The notes below the pieces were generated by a model. It had not been told where the DNA came from, ran no database searches, and was given only the letters and a program-made list of their open reading frames with translations. 64,000 nucleotides of DNA from Lunatimonas sp. (GTDB lineage Bacteria > Bacteroidota > Bacteroidia > Cytophagales > Cyclobacteriaceae). Location: NCBI RefSeq assembly GCF_020832325.1, contig NZ_JAFIEU010000002.1, positions 1 through 64,000 of the forward strand. The letters run 5' to 3'. Shown here one piece after another: positions 1-9,863 of the stretch. Each line of letters starts with the position of its first letter. Position 1 is the stretch's first letter. The position numbers and the translations under genes were made by a program.

Positions 1-809
1 AGCATACGCTGGGCAATGTATCCACCACCTCCGGGCTCTGCGCCGGGATACCAAGTGGCCCACCACTGTATGGCTATTGGCATAATAAACAACGGAATCA
101 ACAGATTCCAGTCATTAAAGTCTGGCACCAGGTCTAGCTTGTCCGATACATTCGGGTGTGCCAGCAGATTACCTAGGCTGCCAATTTCCGGCAAACCGAC
201 AATATAGATGGCCGCGCCAAACGATCCCGCCATCGCAATGAAAAATTGAAAAAAGTCTGTGAGCAAAACCCCTTTCAATCCCCCCAACGAGCTATATATC
301 ACCGTGACCACTGAGACCAAAAGTAATGTGGTCAGCGGCGTTAAACCCATCATGGTACCAAAGATTTTGATGGCTGCCAGCAATACGGTTGCCATGATTA
401 CTACGTTGAAAAATACCCCCAGATACAACGCACGGAATGCCCGTAGGAATGCAGCCGGCTTACCTCCATAGCGAATTTCGTAAAACTCCAAGTCTGTGGT
501 TACCTCAGAACGGCGCCATAATTTTGCATACACAAACACCGTCAGCATTCCTGTAAGTAGAAAAGCCCACCAAACCCAGTTGCCGGATACCCCGTCCTTA
601 CGGACAATGTCCGTCACCAGGTTAGGCGTGTCGGCCGAAAAGGTGGTAGCAACCATGGAAATACCCAACAGCCACCAAGGCATATTCCTTCCCGAGAGAA
701 AAAATTCCTTTGCACTTTTGCCGGCAGTTTTAGACGTTAGGATGCCTATGAGCATGGAAATCACAAAAAAGGCGATAATGATTGCCCAGTCTAGTACCGA
801 GATGTTCAT
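1..809 (-). CDS. Sodium:solute symporter (SSS family), N-terminal part, truncated by window edge
   Basis: Reverse-strand translation from ATG at 809: MNISVLDWAIIIAFFVISMLIGILTSKTAGKSAKEFFLSGRNMPWWLLGISMVATTFSADTPNLVTDIV...; open to window start; SSS-type N-terminal motif. Confidence 0.9.
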   Translation of the reverse strand, partial: MNISVLDWAIIIAFFVISMLIGILTSKTAGKSAKEFFLSGRNMPWWLLGISMVATTFSADTPNLVTDIVRKDGVSGNWVWWAFLLTGMLTVFVYAKLWRRSEVTTDLEFYEIRYGGKPAAFLRAFRALYLGVFFNVVIMATVLLAAIKIFGTMMGLTPLTTLLLVSVVTVIYSSLGGLKGVLLTDFFQFFIAMAGSFGAAIYIVGLPEIGSLGNLLAHPNVSDKLDLVPDFNDWNLLIPLFIMPIAIQWWATWYPGAEPGGGGYIAQRM

Positions 810-1116
810 GATGTAGGATAAAATTAGATTTGGAAGATATGTGATACAGCTTTTCTCTTATTCGACTCAAAACAGCCCCTAAATTATTAATAATTTTATC
901 AAATAAAGGGTGCTTTATCGATATTTTTATTAATTATTTTCGCTTTTCGGTCCTTATTTCTGCGTGTAAACCGAGGTGGGGATAGTGGCCGGGTAAATAT
1001 AAACGGTTTCGAACAAGATTAAGCAAAACTCTTGTAATTTTACAGGTTAAATACCTCTGGTATTCCAAAATGTACCATTCCGCGTTTCCACTTAGCGTTG
1101 GGACAAACAATAAACC

Positions 1117-2181
1117 ATGGAAAAACAGATTATCGATCAGGTGTTGACAGCCTATCCTGATCTCAGAAGCGATGCTTCTTTTTCGAGGTTCGGGTCCGGC
1201 CATATACACAGCACTTACAGGCTACAGGTGGGCCCTGCAGCTTATATCCTTCAGGAGTTTAACGACAAGGTATTCAAGTATCCGGACAGAATATCGGGTA
1301 ATTTAACTGTTTTGTACAGCCATTTAAAAGAGGGCATGCTTTCCTTTGAACTACCCTTGCCGGTGCAAAATAACGAAGGAGAAATGTTTACCTCGGTTGG
1401 AGGCCGGTTATTTCGAATCTTTCCATTTGTGGAGGGCATCACGAAAGATAAGGTAGATGAGCTACCCGCCTGCCGGAAGGCTGCGGCAGCCTTTGCGGAT
1501 TTTATAGTAGCCTTTCTCCCAGTGGACGCTGCCACCATGCGGGATACCATCCCGGATTTTCATAACCTAGCCCTTCGGTTTGAGCAGTTTGAGGAAAGTA
1601 TCCGCAACACACGGGTGGCCATTACACCGGAGGTGGACCGTTTGATCACATTTTATCAGCGGCAGCGTGATTTGGTAGACACTTATAGTATGTATAAGAA
1701 GTCGCTGCCACTTCGCGTTACCCACAACGACACCAAAATAAACAATCTCATTTATCAGGAGGATCTCTCCAAGGTCAATGCACTCATTGATCTAGACACC
1801 ATTATGGCCGGGTATGTTTTTTACGATTTTGGGGACCTTGTCCGAACGGTAACCTGTTCGGAAGACGAGTCTTCCCTGAACTGGGATTCGATCCATGTAG
1901 ATTTGGCGAAATACGAAGCATTGATTGCCGGTTTTTTCCAACCTTTAAAAGGCCTGTTGGATGCAAAGGAAATGGGCTCTTTGACCTATGGAGGGGAGAT
2001 GATGACCTGTATCATGGGGTTGAGATTTCTGACCGATTACCTCAATGGAAACGTGTATTACCACATCTCTTACGAGAACCAAAATCTCCATCGGTCCAAA
2101 AACCAAAGCATGCTATTGCAGTCCCTAAGAGATCATCGGGCACAGATACAGCAGATGGTAGATAGTATCGTGACAGCTTAA
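1117..2181 (+). CDS. APH-fold phosphotransferase, NahK/N-acetylhexosamine kinase-like
   Basis: ORF 354 aa; RVTHNDTKINNLIY and ALIDLDTIMAGYVFYDFGDLVR motifs as in NahK-like kinases. Confidence 0.8.
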   Translation: MEKQIIDQVLTAYPDLRSDASFSRFGSGHIHSTYRLQVGPAAYILQEFNDKVFKYPDRISGNLTVLYSHLKEGMLSFELPLPVQNNEGEMFTSVGGRLFRIFPFVEGITKDKVDELPACRKAAAAFADFIVAFLPVDAATMRDTIPDFHNLALRFEQFEESIRNTRVAITPEVDRLITFYQRQRDLVDTYSMYKKSLPLRVTHNDTKINNLIYQEDLSKVNALIDLDTIMAGYVFYDFGDLVRTVTCSEDESSLNWDSIHVDLAKYEALIAGFFQPLKGLLDAKEMGSLTYGGEMMTCIMGLRFLTDYLNGNVYYHISYENQNLHRSKNQSMLLQSLRDHRAQIQQMVDSIVTA

Positions 2182-2199
2182 ACGTAAAAATACAAACCA

Positions 2200-4293
2200 T
2201 TGTCGGGATTCTTTGATACGAACATTGAGTTTCTCAGGGGTGTTGGCCCGCTGAAGGCTGAGTTGCTCCGAAAGGAGCTACAGATTTTTACCTTTGGAGA
2301 TTTGTTAGAGCACTTTCCTTTTCGCTACGAAGACAGAACAGCATTTGTAAAAATAAACCAACTGAATCCAGACCTGGAGCATGTGCAGGTAGTGGGAAAG
2401 TTGGGATCTTGGGAGCTGATAGGTGAGGGTAGGAAAAAGCGCTTGACTGCACAGTTTAGCGATGATACCGGGGTAATGGAACTTACTTGGTTCAAAGGAG
2501 TTCAGTGGGTCATCAAACGGCTGGTGAAGGGCGCTTCTTACGTGGCCTTTGGCAAGCCCAATCAGTATGGGAGAAAATATTCCATGGCCCACCCCGAGTT
2601 GGAATTGGTCACCGATCGGCAATCAGACAAGTCTTTTCTACAGCCGGTATATTCAAGCACCGAAAAGCTGCGTGCTAAATATTTAGACAGCAAGGGCATT
2701 TCCAAGCTGATGGAGGAGTTGCTGAAGCAGGGGCTTTCCCAGGTGTCAGAGACACTACCTCCCACGCTGATGCAGGCCCATCGGCTTATGGCAAAGGTCG
2801 AAGCCATTCGACATATTCATTTTCCATCCGATGTGCAGGTGCTTCGTAGGGCTAGGTACCGACTCAAGTTTGAGGAATTTTTCTTTTTGCAGCTTAGGCT
2901 GCTGAAGTTGAAATTGGCCAGAACGGAAAAATTTCGGGGTCAAGCTCTGGGCCAAACCGGGCTGCTGACTAATTTCTACCAAAACCATCTTCCCTTTGAC
3001 CTAACCGACGCCCAAAAGAAGGTGACCCGGGAGATTTTTGCGGATTTGAAGTCTGGGAAGCAAATGAACCGGCTTGTGCAGGGAGATGTGGGATCTGGTA
3101 AGACCATAGTGGCCTTCATCAGTATTCTCATTGCCGTGGACTCCGGCGCGCAAACCTGCCTGATGGCCCCCACGGAGATCCTCGCTACACAACATTTCGA
3201 GGGGTTAAAGGATTATGCGGGTAAGATGGGCTTGGAGATTGCGCTGCTTACCGGGTCTACCAAACGTTCTTCCCGGGACGAGATACACGCTGCACTATTG
3301 GAAGGACGCCTACACATTCTGATCGGAACCCATGCACTTTTAGAAGATGTGGTGCGGTTTCAGAATCTGGGGCTGGCAATTATTGATGAACAGCACCGCT
3401 TTGGCGTTGCTCAGAGGGCAAAACTTTGGGGTAAAAACAAGGATGTATATCCCCACGTGCTGGTGATGACAGCCACGCCGATTCCCCGTACGTTGGCGAT
3501 GACCCTTTATGGGGATTTGGATATTTCGGTCATCGACGAGTTGCCAAGCGGTAGAAAGCCGATACAAACCATCCACAGGTATGACCGGGACAGGCTGCGG
3601 GTCTTTGGTTTTTTACGAAAGCAGATTGAGGAAGGCAGGCAGGTGTACTTGGTGTATCCCTTGATAGAGGAGTCGGAAAAGTCGGATCTAAAGAGCTTGA
3701 TGGACGGATACGAGAGTATTTGCAGGGCTTTTTCCGAGTATCCGATAGGTATTCTTCATGGCAATATGAAGCCTGCCGATAAGGAATACGAAATGGCTCG
3801 GTTTGTAAAGGGGGAGACAAAAATCATGGTTGCCACCACGGTGATTGAGGTAGGTGTCAATGTGCCCAATGCGACGGTTATGGTGATCGAAAATGCCGAA
3901 CGTTTTGGTCTCTCGCAACTTCATCAGCTTCGCGGAAGGGTAGGGCGAGGCTCCAATCAGTCTTATTGCATCTTGATGACCAAGTACGAGTTGTCCAAGG
4001 ATAGCCGAGTTCGGTTAGAGACCATGGTGCGAACCAACAACGGTTTTGAGATAGCAGATGTGGACCTCAAATTGAGGGGTCCGGGGGACCTAACGGGCAC
4101 GCAGCAGTCTGGACTTACGGATTTGAAAATCGCTGATTTGAGTAAGGATGCACCCATTCTGGCACTGGCCCGGGACGTTGCGAGGGAATTATTGGAACGG
4201 GATCCTCAGCTACTTTCGGAGGAGCACAGGCCTATTCTAGCGCAAATTAGCAAACAGAAAAAAAACGCTGTAAACTGGAGTAGAATTTCTTAA
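2200..4293 (+). CDS. recG: ATP-dependent DNA helicase RecG
   Basis: 697 aa; wedge/OB N-terminus, GDVGSGKT Walker A, DEQHRFGV, LHQLRGRVGRG; TTG start. Confidence 0.95.
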   Translation: MSGFFDTNIEFLRGVGPLKAELLRKELQIFTFGDLLEHFPFRYEDRTAFVKINQLNPDLEHVQVVGKLGSWELIGEGRKKRLTAQFSDDTGVMELTWFKGVQWVIKRLVKGASYVAFGKPNQYGRKYSMAHPELELVTDRQSDKSFLQPVYSSTEKLRAKYLDSKGISKLMEELLKQGLSQVSETLPPTLMQAHRLMAKVEAIRHIHFPSDVQVLRRARYRLKFEEFFFLQLRLLKLKLARTEKFRGQALGQTGLLTNFYQNHLPFDLTDAQKKVTREIFADLKSGKQMNRLVQGDVGSGKTIVAFISILIAVDSGAQTCLMAPTEILATQHFEGLKDYAGKMGLEIALLTGSTKRSSRDEIHAALLEGRLHILIGTHALLEDVVRFQNLGLAIIDEQHRFGVAQRAKLWGKNKDVYPHVLVMTATPIPRTLAMTLYGDLDISVIDELPSGRKPIQTIHRYDRDRLRVFGFLRKQIEEGRQVYLVYPLIEESEKSDLKSLMDGYESICRAFSEYPIGILHGNMKPADKEYEMARFVKGETKIMVATTVIEVGVNVPNATVMVIENAERFGLSQLHQLRGRVGRGSNQSYCILMTKYELSKDSRVRLETMVRTNNGFEIADVDLKLRGPGDLTGTQQSGLTDLKIADLSKDAPILALARDVARELLERDPQLLSEEHRPILAQISKQKKNAVNWSRIS

Positions 4294-4392
4294 GTCTGCG
4301 GGAATTTTTTTTGTATCAAATTGGAAGTATATTTCGTACGAGTAGTTGGAAAGAGGGGAAGGTTGGTACGGTTTTTATTGCTAAATCACTAG

Positions 4393-5256
4393 TTGTACAA
4401 AAAATACATGGATATGTACTTGTCTCGAATACCCTTGTTTCTCCTTTTTGGCGGAATCCTAGCCTTTTCTTCGTGTGTTTCCAAGAAGAAATTTACCGAA
4501 GCCAATATGCGCATCTCCAGCCTCACCCGATCGCTGGGCGATACCGAGTCTTCTTTACAGACGACTAGGGAAACCCTCCAGAAAACCCAGGAGGAACTGG
4601 ACCAAACCAAGGGCGCGCTGTCCAGAGAAAAAGAGCTCACTGAAACCCTCAATAGCCGTCTAAGTCAGGCATTGTCCACCTCCACTTCTGTACAGCAACA
4701 GTTGACCGAAAAGGAGCGAAGGCTTTTGGAGCAACAGGAACGGCTCGACATGCTTCAAAGCCTGTTGGACGAACAGCGTTCGGTGATGGCCAATCTAAAA
4801 GCTACAGTGGACAGGGCATTGAACCAATACCGATCCGACGAGCTACAGGTCTACGAGGAGGACGGTAAGCTGTATGTCTCCCTACAGGATAAATTGCTAT
4901 TTCCCTCCGGCAGTGCAACCGTAAATCGAGACGGCCGAGAGGCTTTGGGCAAATTGTCTGAGGTGTTGAATTCCAATGAAGAAATTCAGATTATGGTAGA
5001 AGGGCACACCGATAACGTGCCGATCAGCGGTCGATTTGAAGACAACTGGGCGCTAAGTACTGCTAGGGCCACTGCCATCGTTCGGATATTGACACAGACC
5101 TACAAAGTGGATCCCGAGCGCGTAATTGCATCTGGCAGAAGCTATTACTACCCCAAGGCTCCCAACGATTCGGCCGAAGGGAGAGCCAGAAACCGTAGGA
5201 CAGAGATAATCCTAACGCCTAAGCTTGATGAGCTCTTCAAGCTACTCGGGCAGTAA
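4393..5256 (+). CDS. OmpA-family lipoprotein with coiled-coil region
   Basis: Lipobox-like AFSSC, heptad-rich middle, C-terminal OmpA motif VEGHTDNVPISGRFEDNWALSTARA. Confidence 0.9.
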   Translation: MYKKYMDMYLSRIPLFLLFGGILAFSSCVSKKKFTEANMRISSLTRSLGDTESSLQTTRETLQKTQEELDQTKGALSREKELTETLNSRLSQALSTSTSVQQQLTEKERRLLEQQERLDMLQSLLDEQRSVMANLKATVDRALNQYRSDELQVYEEDGKLYVSLQDKLLFPSGSATVNRDGREALGKLSEVLNSNEEIQIMVEGHTDNVPISGRFEDNWALSTARATAIVRILTQTYKVDPERVIASGRSYYYPKAPNDSAEGRARNRRTEIILTPKLDELFKLLGQ

Positions 5257-5258
5257 CT

Positions 5259-5882
5259 ATGCTATTGCGGTATTTCATCGTATACAAGCCATTTGGTGTG
5301 CTAAGTCAGTTTAGTGGGGAGGACCATACGCTTGGTGGGCTATGGGACTTCCCAAAGGACGTGTATCCTGTCGGGAGGTTGGACAAGGATAGCGAGGGCC
5401 TGCTATTGGTTACGAATGACAAAAAACTCAACCACTTTTTACTGGAGCCCCGCTACGGACACAAGCGGACCTACCTCGTACAGGTAGAAGGTCTGATCAA
5501 GCTGGATGCTCTACAAGCGCTTCAAGCGGGCGTAGAAATTCGGGTAGATAACAAGGACTACCTCACCAAAAAAGCTAGAGCCATGCTGCTACCTTCCGAG
5601 CCGGAGTTGCCGGCGCGAATCCCTCCTATCCGATACCGAAAAAATGTACCGGATTGTTGGATCTCACTGACGCTAACCGAGGGCAAAAACCGTCAAGTGC
5701 GAAAAATGACGGCCAAAGTGGGATATCCAACCCTGCGCCTGGTACGATGGTCCATGGAAAATTTGACGATCGAGGGATTTAAGAGTGGGCAGGTGCTCGA
5801 GAAGTCTCGGGATGAAATTTACCTCAGCCTTGGATTTTCCCCCGAAAACCCGAGGGGCAGTTTTTCTGGAGCAAGAAAATAG
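5259..5882 (+). CDS. rRNA large subunit pseudouridine synthase, RsuA/RluE type
   Basis: VGRLDKDSEGLLLVTND catalytic motif; LTEGKNRQVRKM. Confidence 0.9.
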   Translation: MLLRYFIVYKPFGVLSQFSGEDHTLGGLWDFPKDVYPVGRLDKDSEGLLLVTNDKKLNHFLLEPRYGHKRTYLVQVEGLIKLDALQALQAGVEIRVDNKDYLTKKARAMLLPSEPELPARIPPIRYRKNVPDCWISLTLTEGKNRQVRKMTAKVGYPTLRLVRWSMENLTIEGFKSGQVLEKSRDEIYLSLGFSPENPRGSFSGARK

Positions 5883-6020
5883 GCCTTTCTTACTCCCAAA
5901 ACCCAAGAACAACCCCATGTTCGTTGTGAGATCAAGCGAATTGTTCTAATTTAGGCCGAATAATAGATTGGGGGAGAGAAATTTGTTCCTTTTAATAGAA
6001 AACAACATCAAATAGCGGAT

Positions 6021-6992
6021 ATGCATCAGGAGAAAATAGCAGCAGCCATACAAGAAGTGAAGAAAATAGTGGTGGGTCAGGACCGGATGATCAACCGGTT
6101 GTTGATTGGGTTATTTACAAATGGCCACATTCTGTTAGAAGGGGTGCCGGGATTGGCCAAGACGCTGACGGTAAATACGCTGGCGAAGGTGCTGCATCTG
6201 GATTTCAAACGGATCCAATTTACCCCCGATCTGCTGCCCTCAGATTTGATAGGTACCATGATTTATAATCAGCTCAATGCGAATTTTGAGGTGAAGAAAG
6301 GACCGATATTCTCCAATATCATCTTGGCCGATGAAGTGAACCGTTCTCCGGCCAAAGTGCAGTCGGCATTGTTGGAGGCGATGCAGGAGAAGCAGGTTAC
6401 AATCGGTGAAACGACCTTTATGTTGGACAAGCCGTTTTTGGTTTTGGCCACCCAAAACCCCGTTGATCAGGAGGGAACTTACCCGCTACCCGAAGCACAG
6501 GTAGACCGGTTTATGATGAAGGTGAACATCGACTATCCGTCCAAGAGGGATGAAATGGAGGTGATGCGACGGATGACCGATGCCTTTTTTGTGTCGGAGG
6601 TGAATCCCTTGCTTAATAAAGAAGATATCTTTGCTATTCGCGCAGAGATCAACAAGGTACGCATTGCCGAGCCCCTGGAAAATTACATCATTGAGCTGGT
6701 CTTCTGCACCAGGTTTCCGGATAAATACGGCATGGAGCAGGAATCCCGCTATATACAGTTTGGGGCATCGCCACGTGCGAGTATCAACCTGAATCTGGCC
6801 GCAAAGGCCGTAGCTTACATGGACGGGAGGGATTATGTGCTCCCGGAAGATATCAAGGAAATCGCTGTGGATGTACTCAATCACCGCATCATTCTGAACT
6901 ACGAAGCGGAGGCAGACAACGTCAGCACCAGGGACATTATCCTTCGGATCTTGGATAAGATTCCCTTAAATAAAACCGCGGTATTTAACTGA
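6021..6992 (+). CDS. MoxR-family AAA ATPase
   Basis: GVPGLAKT, DEVNRSPAKVQSALLEAMQEKQVTIG, ATQNPVDQEGTYPLPEAQ. Confidence 0.95.
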   Translation: MHQEKIAAAIQEVKKIVVGQDRMINRLLIGLFTNGHILLEGVPGLAKTLTVNTLAKVLHLDFKRIQFTPDLLPSDLIGTMIYNQLNANFEVKKGPIFSNIILADEVNRSPAKVQSALLEAMQEKQVTIGETTFMLDKPFLVLATQNPVDQEGTYPLPEAQVDRFMMKVNIDYPSKRDEMEVMRRMTDAFFVSEVNPLLNKEDIFAIRAEINKVRIAEPLENYIIELVFCTRFPDKYGMEQESRYIQFGASPRASINLNLAAKAVAYMDGRDYVLPEDIKEIAVDVLNHRIILNYEAEADNVSTRDIILRILDKIPLNKTAVFN

Positions 6993-7057
6993 TAGGAAGA
7001 TTCCCTAGTAGACCTGGTCGGTGGGGAGTTTGACCTATTTTTTGTTAAATCCCATGT

Positions 7058-8107
7058 ATGGATAAAAGCAAATTATATTGGATACTTCAGGGCGTGGGTT
7101 GGCTGGGATATGCTGGCCTAAACCTGTTTTTTTTATCCTTTGATCGGGGCATCACGCCGATTCAGGTGGGCGCTTACCTATCACTTGCTACCTTTTATTT
7201 TTTGTCAACCCACTTTTTCAGGTATTACATCAAGAAAAACGCCTGGTTTGAATTTTCATTGGAGAAGCTCCTCAAGAAGGTCTTTATTTCCCTTGTCTTA
7301 TTGAGTTTTCTTAACATGTTTGCCCAGGTGTTCATCAATCTAGTATTTGACATCTTGAACCCCTTGGTGGATTTGACACCGTTGTTTTTGCTGGCCAATC
7401 TGTTTACTAGCTTTGTGTTCTACTCACTTTGGGTATTGATGTACTTTCTGTTTTATTTTCTGGACAACTACAATGCTACCCTGAAGTATCAGGCCAAAAT
7501 CAACGAAATAAAGCTGATTCACTTGCGCAATCAGTTAAATCCGCATTTTATATTTAATGCGCTGAACAGTGTGCGGGCTTTGGTTGACGAGGACCCCAAA
7601 AAGGCAAAGTCTGCCATAACGCAGCTCTCGAACATCCTGAGGTACTCGCTGATCATGGACAAGCACAAGGTGATCCCTTTTGGCGAGGAACTGAATACCG
7701 TAAAGGACTACCTTAACTTGGAGCTAATTCGTTTCGAAGAACGGCTTACGGTCAACTACGAAATCGAGGAGGCGGCCTTTCACTATAAAATTCCCCCTAT
7801 GATGCTACAGACCATCGTCGAAAACGGCATCAAGCACGGCATCTCAAACCTCATGCGTGGGGGCATCATTGAGATCAAATCCAGTATTGGACTTTTGGGA
7901 GATTTGTACATTTGGGTAAAAAATAGCGGACAACTAAAAGGAGAGGCAGTCAGCCGAAAACCCGGTGAGGGCCACGGGATTTCCAATACCATTGAACGGC
8001 TAAAACTCATTTATGGAGGGAGGGCTTCTTTCAAAATATTCAACCATGGGCAAGAATTTGTGGTCACTGAAATAAAAATTCCGAAACAAAATAGTAACTT
8101 AGAATAA
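7058..8107 (+). CDS. LytS-type sensor histidine kinase (His_kinase family)
   Basis: Multi-TM N-terminus; LRNQLNPHFIFNALNSVRAL H-box; HATPase C-terminus. Confidence 0.93.
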   Translation: MDKSKLYWILQGVGWLGYAGLNLFFLSFDRGITPIQVGAYLSLATFYFLSTHFFRYYIKKNAWFEFSLEKLLKKVFISLVLLSFLNMFAQVFINLVFDILNPLVDLTPLFLLANLFTSFVFYSLWVLMYFLFYFLDNYNATLKYQAKINEIKLIHLRNQLNPHFIFNALNSVRALVDEDPKKAKSAITQLSNILRYSLIMDKHKVIPFGEELNTVKDYLNLELIRFEERLTVNYEIEEAAFHYKIPPMMLQTIVENGIKHGISNLMRGGIIEIKSSIGLLGDLYIWVKNSGQLKGEAVSRKPGEGHGISNTIERLKLIYGGRASFKIFNHGQEFVVTEIKIPKQNSNLE

Positions 8108-8121
8108 AAATAAGGATAACA

Positions 8122-8856
8122 ATGCGTGCATTAATAGTAGATGACGAGAGATTAGCTAGGAAGGAACTGATCAACCTTCTTTCGAACCATGATAAAGTAG
8201 AGGTAGTCGGTGAGGCATTGAATGTCGACGACGCCAAGGAAAAGATTGATCAGTTGCAGCCGGATGTGATTTTTCTGGATATTCAAATGCCGGAAAAGAC
8301 GGGTTTTGATCTACTGGAGGAGCTGGACCATGTGCCGTTGGTCGTATTCACCACCGCGTACGATGAGTTTGCGATACAGGCATTTCAAGTGAACGCGTTG
8401 GATTACCTCCTTAAGCCGGTGGAGCCGGCCCGCTTGGCGGAAACGCTCGTCAAGTTGGAAAAGAAAATGGAGGACCTCAAGAAAGAGCAACAGGAATCCA
8501 CCGAATTAGCTCCCAAGAAGCTATCCTTAGCAGACCAGGTTTTTGTGAAGGATGGGGACCGATGTTGGTTTGTAAAACTGGCCAATGTCAGGCTGTTTGA
8601 ATCAGACGGGAACTATATCAAGGTATACTTTGACAACAACAAGCCCATGATTCATAAGTCGCTGAACGCATTGGACGAGCGTCTTGACGAAAAATCATTT
8701 TTTCGGGCTAGTAGGAAGCACATTATCAACCTAAGTTGGGTGGACACCATAGAGCCTTGGTTTAACGGTGGTTTGGTGGTGACACTGAAAGGGGGAGACC
8801 GGATCGAGGTAAGCAGACGGCAGGCCGCACGGTTTAAAGATTTGATGAGTTTATAG
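8122..8856 (+). CDS. LytTR-family response regulator
   Basis: Receiver FLDIQMPEKTGFDLL; C-terminal LytTR domain; follows the LytS-type kinase. Confidence 0.95.
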   Translation: MRALIVDDERLARKELINLLSNHDKVEVVGEALNVDDAKEKIDQLQPDVIFLDIQMPEKTGFDLLEELDHVPLVVFTTAYDEFAIQAFQVNALDYLLKPVEPARLAETLVKLEKKMEDLKKEQQESTELAPKKLSLADQVFVKDGDRCWFVKLANVRLFESDGNYIKVYFDNNKPMIHKSLNALDERLDEKSFFRASRKHIINLSWVDTIEPWFNGGLVVTLKGGDRIEVSRRQAARFKDLMSL

Positions 8857-9098
8857 ATTCCATGACGATGCCATAAATATATCGTTTTATTACCTATTTT
8901 TTGCAAATTGTTGTATATTTAATCGCTTCTATCTAAGCTGCCGGAAGGTTTCTATTAAAATAGGGAACAAAGCTGAGCAGCTAGGGAAGTACAGCAAACA
9001 ATGGCAATTAGACGGTAAATACCTCTATTAGATCCCACTTACGTGTTGGATAGTAGAGGTTGTACCTATAGGTATTTTTCAATAAAAAAACGTGAAAT

Positions 9099-9854
9099 AT
9101 GAAAGAAGAGCGGATACTCATTGTGGAAGATGATGTAAATATTTCGGAGAATATCGAAGAGATTTTACAGCTTTTGGGATATGTAAATATTGATATAGCC
9201 AACTCGGCTAATCAGGCGATCAAGGTCGTGAAGAAATACCGCCCAGACATGGTGTTTATGGACATCAAGCTGAAAGGGGATAAGGATGGGATAGAATTGG
9301 GTGAAATCATTCAGCAGATGGTGGATGCCCCGATTGTTTACGTGACCTCCTACAGTGACCCCGCGATCATCGAACGGGCAAAAAGAACCCATCCAGCTGG
9401 TTTTATCGTGAAGCCGTTTAATAGCAACGACATCCATGCGATGGTGGAGATTGTACTATACAATCAACGAACCCGTCCTACCATGGTCGATCACGGCGGT
9501 GCTGCCCCTGAAATCAGCCCGTATTTAGTAACCGATGCGGTGTTTATCAAAGCAGACAACTCTTTCGAGCGCGTAAACTATACCGATATTTATTATGTGG
9601 AGGCGAATGGCAATATGGTGACGATTTTTACCAAAAACCGAAACTTCACCATCCGAAAGTCCATGAAAGACATGGAAGAGAAATTGCCTTCCAACCTGTT
9701 TTTGAGGGTACAGAAGTCTTTTATCGTGCAGTTAGCACAGATTGAAAACTTCAATACGAAAGAGATTACGCTGAAAACCAACGATGTGGTGCCGGTGGGC
9801 AGGCAGTACTACAATTCCTTCCTGGCCAAACTAAACACCATTACGGAAAGCTAG
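9099..9854 (+). CDS. Response regulator, receiver plus LytTR domain
   Basis: ILIVEDDVNISENIEEIL, MVFMDIKLKGDKDGIEL; C-terminal LytTR-like domain (LFLRVQKSFIVQLAQIENF). Confidence 0.92.
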   Translation: MKEERILIVEDDVNISENIEEILQLLGYVNIDIANSANQAIKVVKKYRPDMVFMDIKLKGDKDGIELGEIIQQMVDAPIVYVTSYSDPAIIERAKRTHPAGFIVKPFNSNDIHAMVEIVLYNQRTRPTMVDHGGAAPEISPYLVTDAVFIKADNSFERVNYTDIYYVEANGNMVTIFTKNRNFTIRKSMKDMEEKLPSNLFLRVQKSFIVQLAQIENFNTKEITLKTNDVVPVGRQYYNSFLAKLNTITES

Positions 9855-9863
9855 AATCATTGC

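Noticed and set aside
16-816. Plus-strand ORFs 16-207, 259-471 and 496-816
   Set aside because: Antisense to the clear SSS symporter on the minus strand, which the ORF track omits only because it runs off the window edge.
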